Shown: one piece after another, positions 50,234-63,919 of the stretch
How positions within the stretch are numbered: the stretch's first letter is position 1
Layout: the number at the start of each line of letters is the position of its first letter
Notes under the pieces: model-generated
The model's database searches: none
Seen by the model: only the letters and a program-made list of their open reading frames with translations
What the model was told of the DNA's origin: nothing
Source of the DNA: Taeniopygia guttata
Taxonomy: Eukaryota; Chordata; Aves; Passeriformes; Estrildidae
Length of the DNA stretch: 64,000 nucleotides
Reading direction: 5' to 3'
Assembly: GCF_048771995.1 (NCBI RefSeq)
Contig: NC_133026.1
Coordinates: 97,427,501 to 97,491,500, forward strand
Made by a program: the position numbers and the translations under genes

Positions 50234-52143
50234 TTTAAGGAAAAGGAAGTATATTTTTCTGGCCAAGGAAAGGAACTGACATTTTTCCCCCTATCATAAA
50301 TGTGATTCTGTTCCTATGTACTGGTCCACAGAATTTCTATTTCTATGATCTACTCAGGGGGTCTGGATGTAGTTTTAAAAGCCATGGAATGAATCACTAT
50401 TCAAGAAATGTCAGATGTGCATAAAGTGATGGATTAGCACTGTTGTTGGAATTTCCCACAAGAAACCGAGAAAAAAAAAAATAGAGTAATTTGCAATTTA
50501 GGTAGCTAGGCATTGACTAGGAGAGTTTAATATTAACTTGGGCTTTGTCAAACACTTCCTATGTAGCCCCAGAGTAATTGCGAAAGGCAAAGCGTTGTTT
50601 CAGGAACTGCATGTTTGTTTCTTGCTAGAAAAGCAGTTTAAGATACATATTTAAAAGATATGATTAAGTGTTGATGAATTATAGCTGCAAATGAAATTTA
50701 TGAAAATACTCGGCATTTATATGACTGGGGGAATGATCAAGAAAACAGAAATTTATGTAATGGAGACACTTATGGCTCTTTCACTTAATGTTGAAAAAGC
50801 AGTTCAATGATAAGTCAAGAGTCATACACATAATAATAACGCAATGAATAAATCTAATTTTTACAGGTGTCAAGATCAGTCTTTTACCACCTTGACATCT
50901 GCCTATACTTTTTTGAGCAGCACAGAAGGCATACATCTTATTCTACTATAGTTCTGTAGAAGCTTAATATTTTTTATAGAAAAATGAACTTGGTTGCATC
51001 TTACAGGTAAGGCTTTGAGTGGGAAGCCGGGAATAATGGTTCTTGATAAAAATTTGATGGATAGTCTCTGTGGTGAGACATCATTAGAATGTGGATAAAG
51101 TACAGCAATGATGATTCATTCCATTCTCCATCAGGAAAAATCACCACCAGCTATAATTTTGCTGAATGGCACTATTTTATCAAAAAATAGATATAAGGAT
51201 TTGGAATGAAGAAAAATATTCCTATCTCACCATTCTTGAAAAGACCTTCTACTCTCTGTTCCATTCCTTGTTGTTTCTCATGGAGAAAATAAATCAATTG
51301 TGTGAAAATAATAGATTATGCAGACTATTTAATTATTATCATCATACTTTCAGGGCTTCACTGACAACTATCATCTTGTGATTATGTTGTGTGGAGGTAA
51401 AAACAGCTGCTGAATTAATGACAAATCTGCTAGTGCCTTTATCCTCTGCCCTGTTTGAAATGATTAAACTCATCGAGTTTTTGCTTAATCTATTTTTCTT
51501 TTTCATATGCCATGCTCACTGCCTAGGGCAAACCCATCTAATAATATTCAATTGAATAAAACCATAACTCATGACCCTATAAATTATTAAAAAACCCTGC
51601 AATGCATCAGATTCATCATTCATCTTACCACAGTGGTAGAAAACCTACAGAATTCCTTAACAATTCTGGCTATGATAAATAGTTGTATTAAAATTTATGA
51701 ATACAGTGGTATATATTAACGGATATTTTGTTACTGAATTATCTGTCATACCTTTTTGTTTATTTCATGCACCAACATGTTGCATTAATAATTTCACTGG
51801 TCTGCAAAACTCACATTCAGCTATCATCATATGTTTTATTTGTTTTTATTTTTTAACTTGACCCTGAGATCCCTTCAAAAACATTATAAGAATGCTGGTT
51901 TTCATTGATTTTGCTCATATTTTCAGTCTTAATTTCTTAGGACTTATTAATGTCTATGTCCATATAAAGTGAATAATTACAAAACAAAATTATAACTTTC
52001 TTGAACCACGATAGAAAGAATAAACAATGATTAAGTAAGTAACTACCATAAGGATGAAAGATAATATAAAATAGGAGAGATCAGCCTTGAAGTGTCTGGA
52101 ATGAATGTGAAATTCTTTCTGCCCCATATTATTTTGATTTCAT

Positions 52144-52350
52144 GAAATCACAGAATCATAGAATTCTTTAGGTTAGAAAGCACCGTAAAGATCATCCAGC
52201 TACCCTTCTGCCATGGGTAGGAGTGTACCCACTGGATTAGGTTGCCAGGGCCCCATTCAACCTGGTTTTGAACAATTCCAGGGATGGGGCACCCACAGCT
52301 TCTCTGGGCAACCTGTGCCAGTGCTTTACCATCCTTTGAGTAAAGTAGTC
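52144..52350 (-). mobile_element. CR1 LINE 3' end, 5'-truncated
   Basis: The plus strand reads CACAGAATCATAGAATTCTT, then 'aagatcatccagct', 'ctgccatgggtagg', 'ccattcaacctggttttgaa' and 'cttctctgggcaacctgtg'. This is the reverse complement of a typical avian CR1 3' terminus with its octamer-like end repeats. About 200 bp remain and the ORF2 part is absent. It is the clearest CR1 tail in the window after the one at the right edge. Confidence 0.93.
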
Positions 52351-52407
52351 CATCACTGCAAGTGATATTGACTGTCATGGAGAGTTTTCAGAGAAAATAC
52401 TTTGACA

Positions 52408-52941
52408 TCATATTGAAAAGTAAGAAATCTGCCATTTTAAAATAATTTCAGACTCCGTGTTCCTGAATTTACAATAGCAATCTTGTTTCTCCCTCGGGGA
52501 ATAAAAAGCATATAAATCCCGTCCTCTTTTCCTTTGCAAGATGAAGCAACTTAACTTTGGAGGCAGCCATTCTTCCATGGGGATGGATATGAGAGGCATC
52601 ATTAAACTCACAACCTTTGATTTGATATAGGCTGAGGGATGAAAGTAGTTTACACTGTTAAATTGCATTGTACAGCCCTTTAGCAGCAGCACCTTGAAAA
52701 AATCCCTATGGATGGATTCCATGCTCATCAGAATTATGATGGAAAAACTATTCACCATATACAGAGTTATTCTCTTCCTTCTTGCTTTTATATTTATTTC
52801 TTCCTGCAACATACTTTCACAGCCTGATGAAAAGGTATAACCCAGAAGTATTATTTGATGATTACATGTTTCATTCAAAGACATATTTTCTGCAGATAAT
52901 ACTAATATATAAGGAGTCCCCCCAGGTTTTGGCCTGGTCAC
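52408..52941 (-). other. Unrecognised 177-codon open frame
   Basis: This is the longest open frame outside the simple repeat. It lies on the minus strand just 5' of the CR1 tail. Its translation is rich in Ser, Ile, Leu and Met, shows no CR1 ORF2 motif, signal peptide or domain that I know, and has no flanking splice pattern. In AT-rich DNA a frame of this length is uncommon but can arise by chance over a window this size. I do not call it a gene. Confidence 0.12.
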
Positions 52942-55900
52942 AAAGTCACAAAGGTTCTTTTTAAAAACTGTCTTACATGAACAATAAAGATATGTTTTAG
53001 AAAAGTTTTTAAATCATGGTACTTAAATACTCATAAAACCATGTCATTTATTAGAGGGCAAGGAAATCAAAACAGTTTTAGAGTAATGCACTTTGACCGT
53101 TTGTATTATTGACAACGTAGAAATGCTCTGTTTTGGTTTTAAAAACAGTTAAAATGAGTAAATGCATGACTGGCTTTTAAGGCTTAACAGAGTGTGGCTT
53201 GGAAAGCAAAGTTATTAAGTATTTTTTCAAGGAGAACCTTAATGAAAAAGCCACACTTGATAATGGAAAGACCACATATGAATTCAGTTCTTTGAGATGC
53301 CCAAATTTGGATGCTCACTTCAGTCCCCAAAAGATAATTGCAAGTTCTCATAAAAGCTGCATCTCCCAGGATTTGAGAGCCAGAGAGCAGTCGGTGTGGG
53401 CCCAGGGGCAGTCTTTGCTACTTCAGTAGAAGGTGAGAGGAACCAGTCACTTCTGCTCAGTTTGAGCCCTCACTGTGTTTAATCTACAACTTCTTTTAAT
53501 CTACATAGTTTTAAAGACCTCCCACTGATGCTCCACATCCTCCCAGAGGAAATGCTTTTTGTTTGCCTGTGGTCAGGAATATTCAGTATATGCAATAGCA
53601 GCAGCACCATGGGGACATTCAAAATGCACAGTTAATGTATAATGGTACATTCAAGACAAACGGTTTTTTTCCTAGGGATGTAGACAGATAAAAGAAACAT
53701 GAAAAATAATTGTGTCTTCATAACTTTGTGTTGTCTGAACCCAATTACCTCATCAAAAAGCAACTTTTACCCGCAGTTGCACCACAGCAGGAGTAGCAAA
53801 TTATAGGAGCAGTACAGAAGACTTCTGATACAGTCTTGCTTGATTGTTTCTCTGCCTTGCCTTTTCCACCTCCTTCCCCTTCCCCCTTGCCTTCCTGCAA
53901 GATTACTTACATTTTTCCTTATAAGCCATCAGTTAATGACTATCTCCCTGTCTGCTCCAGAAGGGTCCCTCATCCTCAATGCCAGAACAGTGTGTAAGAG
54001 AATGTTACAGATACTAAATTGATTGTTCCAGGAGAAGTTTTAATATAATTAAAATACTCAGAAATTGATATGCTGATACTCATATGACCTCTGCTCTACA
54101 AGGAGGCCCTAGTTCTGCCATATTCTTTCTCAATATTTGTCATTACCTCCGACCAGAAGGACATGACCAGAAGAAAGAGTCATGCTTGTACCTCCAGGGA
54201 TGATTCTGCCTACAAAAAAACCTGTGAATTCAGACTAGATCACAGCTAAGTGATCAGTGAAAAAGCTGAAAAACGATTTCCAAGGAAATCCTCTCTGCTC
54301 AGACATCATATGCAAACAATATGGATTAACCAGTTTATTATCTCTGCCACAGTGCCTGCGAAACACTGATGTCTTGCTGAGGTAGAAAGGTGGCTGAATA
54401 AGTCTGTTGTTAAGCATGTTTTATTAAATCATGCTTCACATTTCTTTTGTCACTTAGAGATGAGCACTGCCACGCTGTTCTGCCGTTCAGTTTTGCTTCA
54501 ACTTGCATGGAAGACAGAGCAGTCTTACTCAAAGGTTTGTTTATGCAGCTTCTAGCAGCACATCTGCTCTTGCTTGGGGGGCTTTCACAGTGCTACTGCT
54601 ACGGAAATTGGAGAAGATAGGGAGTCTGCAACATCTTATTTATCCTTAGAGTGACAGCTGAAACACAAGTGTTAATTCTGTAACAGGCACAGCCAGAGAA
54701 AGGCCAACACATCCCAATTTCAACACCAGCCCACATGCTGCCCTGTCAAACACATCGGCATAATTTAGACTTTAAAAAAGGGAAAAATGGTTTCTTCCAC
54801 CTACAGTTTTCTAGTATTATCAAGTAGATATATATTGGGGACATAAATCAGCAACATGAAAATTGTGATGAGGCAAATATATTCAGTCCCTTTGGCTTTA
54901 GAAATTTCACCTCAATTTTGTTTACCATATAATTTGTACGAAAAATATTGCATGCAGATTGAAAAAATTAGGCAGCCTTTATCTGAAGAATAATATGATC
55001 CAAATATGACATTATATGGGCAAGAAGGTATAATTTCATTTAGCCAGATTTTAAGATTGGCAGAAAACCCTGAACTTCAGTATGCATTGATACTTAGACA
55101 GTTTTACATCCCGGGACCTGTTTTCAGCATACAGAACAGCATCAGAATAAAATTGTTTATCTGAGCTGTTGCTTCATCAGTGCATTTTATTGTTTCCAGC
55201 CAGTTTTATCTACTTTGCAGGGAAGCAACATCTTTGTTTTCAAGGTTCTGAAGTCCAAGTAAATCCCTCCATCTCAAGACTGGATTCTTTTGAAGGCATA
55301 AATCCAGCATGACGTATGGGGTGGGAAACTCACTTTAAAAAAAAGAAGATTTTAAGCTCTCTGTACTGGAAAGCAATTTTCAGTTAAGAAATTTATACCA
55401 AGCTTTATTGATGTACAAAAGTATGGGAAATAAACCCCCTAAATAATCAAGAAAAACAAGTAGGCCTGGTTTATTTTCTGAAGTATACTATGGTGTATTT
55501 TCTTCTGGAAGTCTATGTCATTACTAATGATATCAAAATGATTTTATTAATATAATAATCTAAATATATATATGTATATCCTTGTAACCCTCTATCAAAG
55601 CTACTTTAATGTTATTTTGTGTACACAAAAGGAACTTAACTGCTTGTATAAAAGCAAAATACAAGCTGGCATTACATATATTTGAAACTAATACGATACT
55701 GGGACTAAAATTGTCACCTTCCTTACACTATGTGTTTGACAGCTGTACTGCTTAGAGTATTGGATAACAGCTCAAGTTTGTTTAGGATACAGACTTTGAT
55801 AAGAGCTCATATTGCATGATCTTTGTCAAGGTATGCAGGTCCACTGTGCTCCTATGAAATTTTAAATCTATGAAAAAAACAAAAAGTGGATTGAAAGGTA

Positions 55901-56286
55901 GATTATCCTCTATATATGGTCATATTCTCATTCATTAAGTTTAACTTTGGGAAGAATCAACAGATATATTCCTAGCTTTCAGGGAGCTGACCTGTAGTCC
56001 TGTAAAACAATTGCCCATATATATTCACCAGAACACTGTGCCTGACAAACTTGCAACATCCATTCAAACTATCAATTAACCAGACATCAGCCAAAGCATA
56101 GCGAAAGAGGGAGGTGGGCAGGGAATTTTAGATTTTAGTGGCTTAAGATCTTAGTCATCTGGGAAAAGGGAACAGCATCTAAATTATCTCCTCTTTCTTT
56201 GTCCCAAGACTACAAAATGTTGACATTTGAATTAAAAGCTGTAAATGTCACATCAGACATTTAAGGGGGTAACAGATGAATAGAAA

Positions 56287-56352
56287 GAAAAAAAACCCAA
56301 AAGAACAACCAACGAAAACAAAACCCAAAAGAAAACAAAACCCAACAAAATC
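56287..56352. repeat. AAAACCCAA-type low-complexity tract
   Basis: About 65 bp made almost wholly of A and C with a few G bases, resembling the A/C tract at 41.8 kb. Confidence 0.85.
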
Positions 56353-57658
56353 AGGAATGAAATAGAGTAGCAATCTTATACCCTTTCAGAGAAGACAGAA
56401 GTGAGCTAAAGTACTAGGATTCTATGACATCTAGGCATTAATAAAACCCAAGCACTTAGCATGAATAAAACCAAAGACAGTTTTAAATCTCTTTAGGGAA
56501 GAATAGTAAGAAGCATAGTTGAAAATATATTCTATAAACTCCTATTTGTGACAGAAAATGGAAATATTGTGGGAAATACTAATAGCCCTGAGAGCCCTCC
56601 TATTATGGTAGACTTTAGCTTCTAAAGATGCATATTCCAGAAGAAATGTTACTAGTAAAAAAAGTGTTGAATGTAATAGGAGGGAAATTTTCTCTCCAAA
56701 TTTACATAGCTTCAAATAAGAGGGTGTCACAAGGGAAGTGAAACTGGAGAAGCTCTAATTTAATGGAAGCATTAAAGAAAGGATGGGGAACTGATTATAG
56801 AAAAAATCTTCAGTGTTTCTGGGATGTGCTGGAAAAGGAAATAACCAAGAAGCAGAAGATTTCATTCAGTTTCAAAGCAATCTGTGTTTTACTAGAACAC
56901 TTTCAATATTTTAAATATCAGTGAGATAGATGGCTAAAATATGTATGTTCTAGCAATGTAATTGAAGATATGTATTTTGTGATATTTGATAAAACAGAAA
57001 TTATTAAAAATATAAAAAAAGACAGAATTAAATTTCAGTAATACAGAATTCAAAGGCGTATGTTTTACAACAGTAACATAAACCTCTACCAATAGTTTAT
57101 ACCCTAGAACAGCCTACATTTGGGTAGATTTTTCATCACAGAAGTGATGAACAAGTTTACAGTTCAAGTACAGTTCAGTACTAGAACAAAAAATACAATC
57201 TGACTCAAGTATAGGAGGATATGATAACTTTTTTTTAAAAAATCTTCTATTCAGGCAAGCAAACCACATTTCTTTTACTAGAAATTCTGCTACTGTCTTT
57301 TAAATGCAATAAAATTTCCTTCATTTATCACTTTTCTTTAGGCTGCCGGAAAAGGAACATGTTGGTATATGAGTATGTAATTTTCTTTTCCCTGGCTGAT
57401 TAGTCAAGAATATGTCCTTCTTATACTACCCCATCATACTGATAAGGTTCACACAGTTTTGCCACTTTTGGTCTTTGTTGATGGATCTTTCTATGATGGA
57501 TCTTTCTTTGTGTTTCATCGTCTTCCCAGTGCTGCCTGTCTCATTATTTCTTTTCTTAGCATTCATTTCAGCCCAATTTTATGGTTTTCACAAGGGCAGC
57601 AAATATAGGCACTTTTTGAATGCCATACTGACTCCAGTGCTGCATGTGTTAATGATTA

Positions 57659-57727
57659 CACACAAACACATACAAACACATGCACAAACACAAACACAAA
57701 CACAAACACAAACACAAACACAAACAT
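57659..57727. repeat. (CACAAA)n microsatellite
   Basis: A hexanucleotide repeat, imperfect at first (CACATACAAACACATG) and then perfect for about seven units. Confidence 0.95.
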
Positions 57728-58179
57728 TTCAGACATAATATGTATATTAGTGTACCAAATGGAAATCAGGTAGAGTGTAATGTTAGGTAGTAGGAAGCTG
57801 ACTTGCCACGTGGGTTGTCTAAGGCCTGGTACTTCCTGCCTTCACTGGGACAGCTGTTAATACAATATGCAAGAGTAACTAATGGAAAGGGAGCCATAAG
57901 AGTTTTTTTCTTCCTGAGCGTGTCCCATTTGCAAAGATGTTGCAGGGTAAAAAAGCTAATAGGAAAATGAGAGGCTGTTTAACTTCAGACAGTGTTACAC
58001 TCACACAATTCTTTTTTAAATCTCAATAATTAAGATATTTACCCCTTGTTTTCCAGATCTGTATCTGTGCCTTAACCTAGTTGCTGCTTAAATATGAAGA
58101 ATATAGGTATGAAAACAAGCATGTTATTACTGGAGTTTACAGGGAATAAAGAAAATGGCCCCAGACTCTTTTCATGTTA

Positions 58180-58415
58180 TTCAATTACAGGATGAGAGAC
58201 AACAGATGGGAACTTAAATACAAGAAATTTTGTTTAAACATAAGAAGAAAAAAAAAAAACTAACCTTTTTTGCTCTGATAGTGGTCAACCACTGGAGCAA
58301 CTAGAGAGGTTGGGAAGTCTCCATTCTGAGAGATATTCACAGTCCAAATGGTTGGACTAGATGGTCTCTGGAGGTACATCCTAGCCTCAGCACGTCTATG
58401 GTTCTGGGATGGTGT
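58180..58415 (+). mobile_element. CR1 LINE 3' end, 5'-truncated
   Basis: In the sense direction it shows a diverged end of ORF2 ('aggatgagagacaacagatg', 'tttaaacataagaag', 'tcaaccactggagcaacta'). The 3' UTR then follows ('gttggactagatggtctctg' and a decayed 'tctatggttctggga' end). It is moderately old, with an A12 run inserted at about 58247-58259. Confidence 0.85.
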
Positions 58416-58419
58416 ATAT

Positions 58420-61400
58420 GTTCAGGATTATTTTTTCCTGAACAGGTGAAAATTGTCAAGCTCTGCTTCTGTATTTTATGCTTCTTTAATTAATGTCTCC
58501 TTCCCATTCTTTTTGCTAATGAAGCATAGTAACACAGTAGCTGGCAAGAGGTTCTGAAAACAAATAGTACTCATGTGACATGTGTTATTATATTTAAAGG
58601 GATAAATGACACAATGTAAATAATCTTTAACTTATTAGCTAGTTTCTAACATTCATCCAAAATCCTGACAAAATGTTACTTACATGCTTTGTTGGTGGAA
58701 ATCATAATAAAAAATTGTCATATCATAAATAAGTCTGTGAGTTATTTGTAGCAAATATTTTATGGGAATGAAACCACTCTACTGATGGGAAAAAGGAAAG
58801 AAAAAACAGAAAAAATTGACAATATTTAATAATAATTATTCTAGTTTAATAAATGTTGCAGCTCCAAATTGTATAAAGTAGGTTTTTCAGTTTCTTTATG
58901 AGATTCCACACAGAGCAATATTTTGACTGCATTTCATTTACAAGCACAGACAGTCCTGAAGTGTCTCATTTTGCATGTCAACTCAGCTGATTTTCCACCC
59001 ACACTTCATTGCTTCTGCTGTATAATGTCACTTTTATGATTTTGCTTAAAGTAATAGCTATGGTAGGATAACAAGAGAAAATGGTGCCTTTCACCTCTGC
59101 TAATTATATTTTTTGCTTTGTACAGAAACCATGAATATTTTACGGTAATATTTATCTCAACAACTGATATACAGCTATATGTATAAATTGCATGCAAGAT
59201 TCTAGATACATGGTAAATGCACAATATTTATTTTTATAGTTAACTTATTTTTTAAACCAAGGGAGGTGTTCATTTTCAGACTACATTAGTCTCATTTATC
59301 TCCATGATGTCCTTAATGTTATAAGATGTTACAGCCACATTACCGGCTCCTGCAGGCCTGTATCAGCCTTTAGCTACTCAGGCACATTATTAGATTGTCA
59401 ACATAATTCAGACATCTCATATAAAACCAGCCAACCCACTGGCTCCTGTTCTTTCTAAATGTATTTGCTTGATTTAATACTTTTAAATTTATCGAGTGTT
59501 CTTTTTGATTTTGGTTACACAGACACTACTTGGATAATCTTGTTTAAGTCTGCCAAAAATACTGAGAAAGGTACCACTTAGCACAAACTCTTGCTATTTG
59601 CACATACTGTGCTATTCTTGTATATCACTGCACAATACCTGCATGAAAAATAAAACTCAGAGAATATTTTGAAACAAAAATAGAAAAGTATTTTGAGGCG
59701 ACTTTGGCTAACTGATATAACTCTATTTAGAGTTGTCTGATTTTTTCAGGAGACCTACCCATTTTTTGTAGGATTTAATGCCATAAATATTTTCTTGAAT
59801 GTGCCAGTCAATTTGTGCTTTAAAAAGAAGATATTTAAAAGAAAGAAAATTCAGGACAAATTTGGTTGTGAACAGAAAGCCAGAGAAAGGATGGATTCTT
59901 TTCAGAACGTCTTCTCTGATATACTTTTCATATAAGTAACTTGAACCCCAACTCTGCATAATTAGGACAAGCATCTAGCTATTCTGTTAATTTGGGACTT
60001 TAAAAAAAAAAATTTATTTATTCAGTGAAGTACAAAAATCATTAATCACCAAAGTTAAAAGATGGAAAGAAGATTATCAATAGAACCCCATGTATTATTG
60101 TGTGAAGCTGAACCATGCCAGGTCTAAGGCAAAGCAATGTATTTCATTGGAATTTAGTGCATTTTCACTTCTTCGCCTTTCTCACGAACCTAAATCAGAT
60201 AATGCTAAACACAGAACTCACAGTACATCAGCAAAGTTCAGTAATTCATTCTGCAAAATATTATTATTGTGCTTTACTGTGTATCCGTATACACACATGC
60301 ACAATTGCCTATGCCTTGCATGAGATTTACAAAATGTATTGTTACATTTTCTCAAACAAAAATAATTAGCTTTTTGTGATCATTGTAACAGCTTTTGGAA
60401 GTTAATGAAAGTGCAGAAGCCTCACAGGCATAGCTTAATATTTATGTATTTTGCCTAAAATTATACAAATGCAGCGTTTAAAAGGGAAAGATTTATACAA
60501 ATTAACTACATCTTACATATTAGGCAGAACTATTTACAAATTAGTCATGTAAATAAAATACTTATTCACCTCACAAACCTCATTTCCAACTACTGTAACG
60601 ATGACGAGATTGATCATGGAACAGAAAGGAGTAGATACTTTAAATCCATCCCGCTTTAGAATCTGGAAATGAAGGCAGTGAGCTAACAAATGAGCTACTT
60701 TCAGGAGAAGATGAGTGTGCAAAGAATCTTAAAAATAATGGTGCTAAGTGTAACTAGATAAGACAAAGCAAAATCCTTTTCCCAAACCTGATTTCTTTGG
60801 GGGCTGTAGTAAAATTCTCTGTATTTTCATATTTTTCTCATGCAATCTAGACAGAAAGTTGATACAGAAAAACAACTAAACAAACAGACTAAAACTTTAC
60901 TAATAATAAATCAAATGTTTTGGCCAGGTTTCTCTCCTTTGGGCACTCTGTCCACATACAGTATTATGAGCAGCTTTTTATTTGCTGGGATTTTTGGAAA
61001 GGGAGTATGACACCAATCATTCCAAATCTCTGTCACTTTGAAATGCCTTTACTACTGATTCTGCCATCTCAACCCCTGCCAAGGGCACACCTACTATTCT
61101 GTACTCTTTGTTAACATCTATCAAAAGCTGACATTAAGCATGGTAACATTTGTGATAGAAATATATAGGTTTGCAAAGATTCTGATTTACTGAAGTCATA
61201 AAGTATATTATTATTCCTTAAAACTCAGAAACCTTTCATTTAGATGGAGGAGAAAGGACGAAGGAAGACAGAAAGAAGGAACAGAGGGAATGGAGGAGGG
61301 GAGAAGGAAATAGATCAAATGCAAAGTCGTGTTTATGGTTTTGTAACCTCACGTGTGCTGATTCGTTATAAGCTGTCAGCTAGCTGGTAATTTAATTACT

Positions 61401-63915
61401 GTTTTACTGGTAATATTTGCTATTAAAGGAGAGAACTTAACAGACTTTTCTAACAATGCATTTTTTCCTGAAGTTGAGTGAAGAATTTTCAGATGTTAAC
61501 ACATTGTGAAGGACTGGTCTCTCACATGATGGAATACCTGCAAGTTTGATGTAGAACTCCCCATGTGTGCATTTTCATTTTTTTATCTATGTCTTTGATC
61601 AGGTTTTATTTTGTTATGCTTCTTATACAGTGTTTTTCTTTTCAAAGCAAACAAGAGAAGAAAACAATTTGTGAATGTCATCTGTCTCAGAGGCCAAGCA
61701 CACCATTTGATCCAAGCTAATTCAGAGAGTTTATGCTGTAGTATTTACTTTTATTTTGTTTGAAACATTAAATTTGTGTGAAACATGACAGTATTTTACT
61801 TAAAGCCTACCTCCCCCAGAAAAATTAAACCTTTTTCACAGTCACCAGTTTATTATCATCTTACCTCAGGCAAAAAGGAGAAAGTAGATTTTCTATATCT
61901 ATTTTGGAATTTAATTTGATCAATTAAATTAATTGATATATCTAATAATCTAGACCTAGTTGCAGGCATCTGAAACAAATATGATTTCTTTTTAAAGAAT
62001 ATCAGTGAAAATTTCTGTGAAGCAGAAAAGTTGTAATTCCTAAAGAGGAAGAAAAACCAGGGCAAATTAAAATAAACACCTTTGCAGGCTAGAAGCAGCA
62101 TAGCAGCTTGAACATGATCTTGGTAGCAGGTGTTTCTAAAGAGACAACACTTATTTGGGAGCCCATGCCTCAAGAGAATGATGTTGTTAGGAACAATACA
62201 CAAAAACAGTTTTTGGAAACTATGACATTATTAATATTGCAGATGAAGACAATAAAAGCATATAGATGTCAATTTGCTCCTTTTCTACATAATGCACAAT
62301 GCTAGAGGTTCAAAGTTAAACTCTGTCATTTCCTAATGGAATAACTCAACAAACACCTGTGGGTCTTTGCCTTTCAAAGAAAATTTAAAAACAAACATGT
62401 ATTGAGTGGGAAGAGAACTGCCTATATAGGAATGTAAAATGCAGCTAGTGAAAAGTAATTAATCTTTCCCTGGCCATTCTGCTGGCTGACTTCTCTGCAG
62501 GTGCAGAAGAAAATGCCTGTCAGGACTCTGTCCCTGGTAGCTTAAAAGATCTGAATTGATACAGTTTTACCAAAGGAGTCATGTCCATTAAAAAAGAAGT
62601 GGAAGCTTTCTTTCATGGTGAAACTGCATTATATAGTGACAAAACTCTCAAACTGTAATTATTTTTATATTGTCATTGCAATCTAAGTGAGTTTTCATCT
62701 TCCAGTCAGATTTTTTTCTCTTACAGATAGTAACTTACAGCATACTGAAAGTTTAGTAAGTAAACCAGAAAGAATCTATTCTTTGCATGATATTTTACAT
62801 AGCCTGGAAAATGTAAAGTAGATTACAGAGCTAAAACAAATACAGAAAAACCCTTATATCAGTAATAGAAGTATGTGGGATGAAATTTCTTCTCTAGATA
62901 ATGCAAATGGATGTTCAGCTGGCACTCTGCAAGATGCTCCCAATTACACTGACTTTTAAATATCATTTATAAATGAAAGTTTGACCTTTACATGTTTGCA
63001 ATATGAATTAAGCTTTTCCCAGGGAGAGTAAGAGGAGATCAAATGTGTGGAGAGGACTAGATAATGTTCTTATGATGCTCAATCTCATTGTGAGGTAGAA
63101 AGCATTTTTTTTTTAGCAGGGTGAGGGACTGGTCATTATAGTAAGTTATGAGAGAAAGTAGAGGATTTTTGATGCTTTCAAGTCAGTTGGATTCCTTTCA
63201 GAAAGAAGTGTTTTATCAAAAAACATTTTAGAAGATTCAATGACAAAATAAATTGGTCACATAATATAGTTTATACTATGAAAGAGGCAAATTAAATTAC
63301 CTGATGTTCTCTCCTAGATGTAATATTTGAGGGCCTGTTAATGAAAGACATAGAAAGATTTAAAAGTTCAGAAGAGTAATTAACCACCTGCAGATAAACA
63401 GGCATAAAGATCACTACCATTTTAGTTACTCTAAAAGTATTTTGACAGTTGTCCCTGATTTTCCATTATAGAAATAAAATATTGTATAAAATATTGTGAA
63501 GCCTTGATTCCAAAAGGAATGACATTTTAAAATGGGAAGTAATTAATAACTTCAGAATGAAGCTACAAGTGAGGCACATTAAACTGACTGTTGAGTTTCT
63601 CTTCTATAAACTTCTACACTGTTTCACATGGGTAGGTAATAATGACTCAGTGCATTCAAAAATTATCAGAATTTTAGTTAATATCCTTATTCCTGATTTT
63701 TTTACTTCATCAGGCACTTCTTCTGTACTTGAATACCATACTTTTTTAGACTTTTCCTTAAGAAACATTAGTTATGTATTTCTTCCACAGTATTCTGTCA
63801 AACCTACAATAAGTTTTTAATAAATGATAGATGTATTATATTGTTATAATTATATATTTATAAATAAAGGCTACATTTCAGAATAATTAATTGTAATCGT
63901 TATTATCAATAGCCA
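58420..63915. other. AT-rich non-coding sequence, nothing recognised
   Basis: No gene is recognised in 5.5 kb. A GA-rich stretch lies at about 61244-61312. Open frames such as 61856-62203 on the minus strand (115 codons) show no known domain. Confidence 0.48.
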
Positions 63916-63919
63916 ATAG

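Larger units (their letters stand above)
48310..52140. other. Non-coding sequence with a possible conserved element
   Basis: No gene is recognised. About 48640-49180 is the least repetitive and compositionally most balanced part, and starts with a small hairpin (CAGATAAA/TTTATCTG, 48642-48659). A 9-bp perfect hairpin with a 2-nt loop lies at 50214-50233. Confidence 0.42.
52945..58170. other. Non-coding sequence, mostly AT-rich
   Basis: No gene is recognised. An A/C/G-rich low-complexity tract (AAAACCCAAAAG-like) lies at 56287-56352, and a CACAAA microsatellite at 57659-57727. Open frames up to 108 codons (57412-57738, hydrophobic, running into the microsatellite) have no known domain. Confidence 0.45.

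Noticed and set aside
50305..50365. CR1-like end suggested by TTCTATTTCTATGATC
   Set aside because: Only the short terminal word matches. No adjacent CR1 sequence is present, and such words occur by chance in AT-rich DNA.
57412..57738. 108-codon hydrophobic frame
   Set aside because: It ends in Gln-Thr repeats from the CACAAA microsatellite and its start is T-rich. It has no signal of a real membrane protein family.
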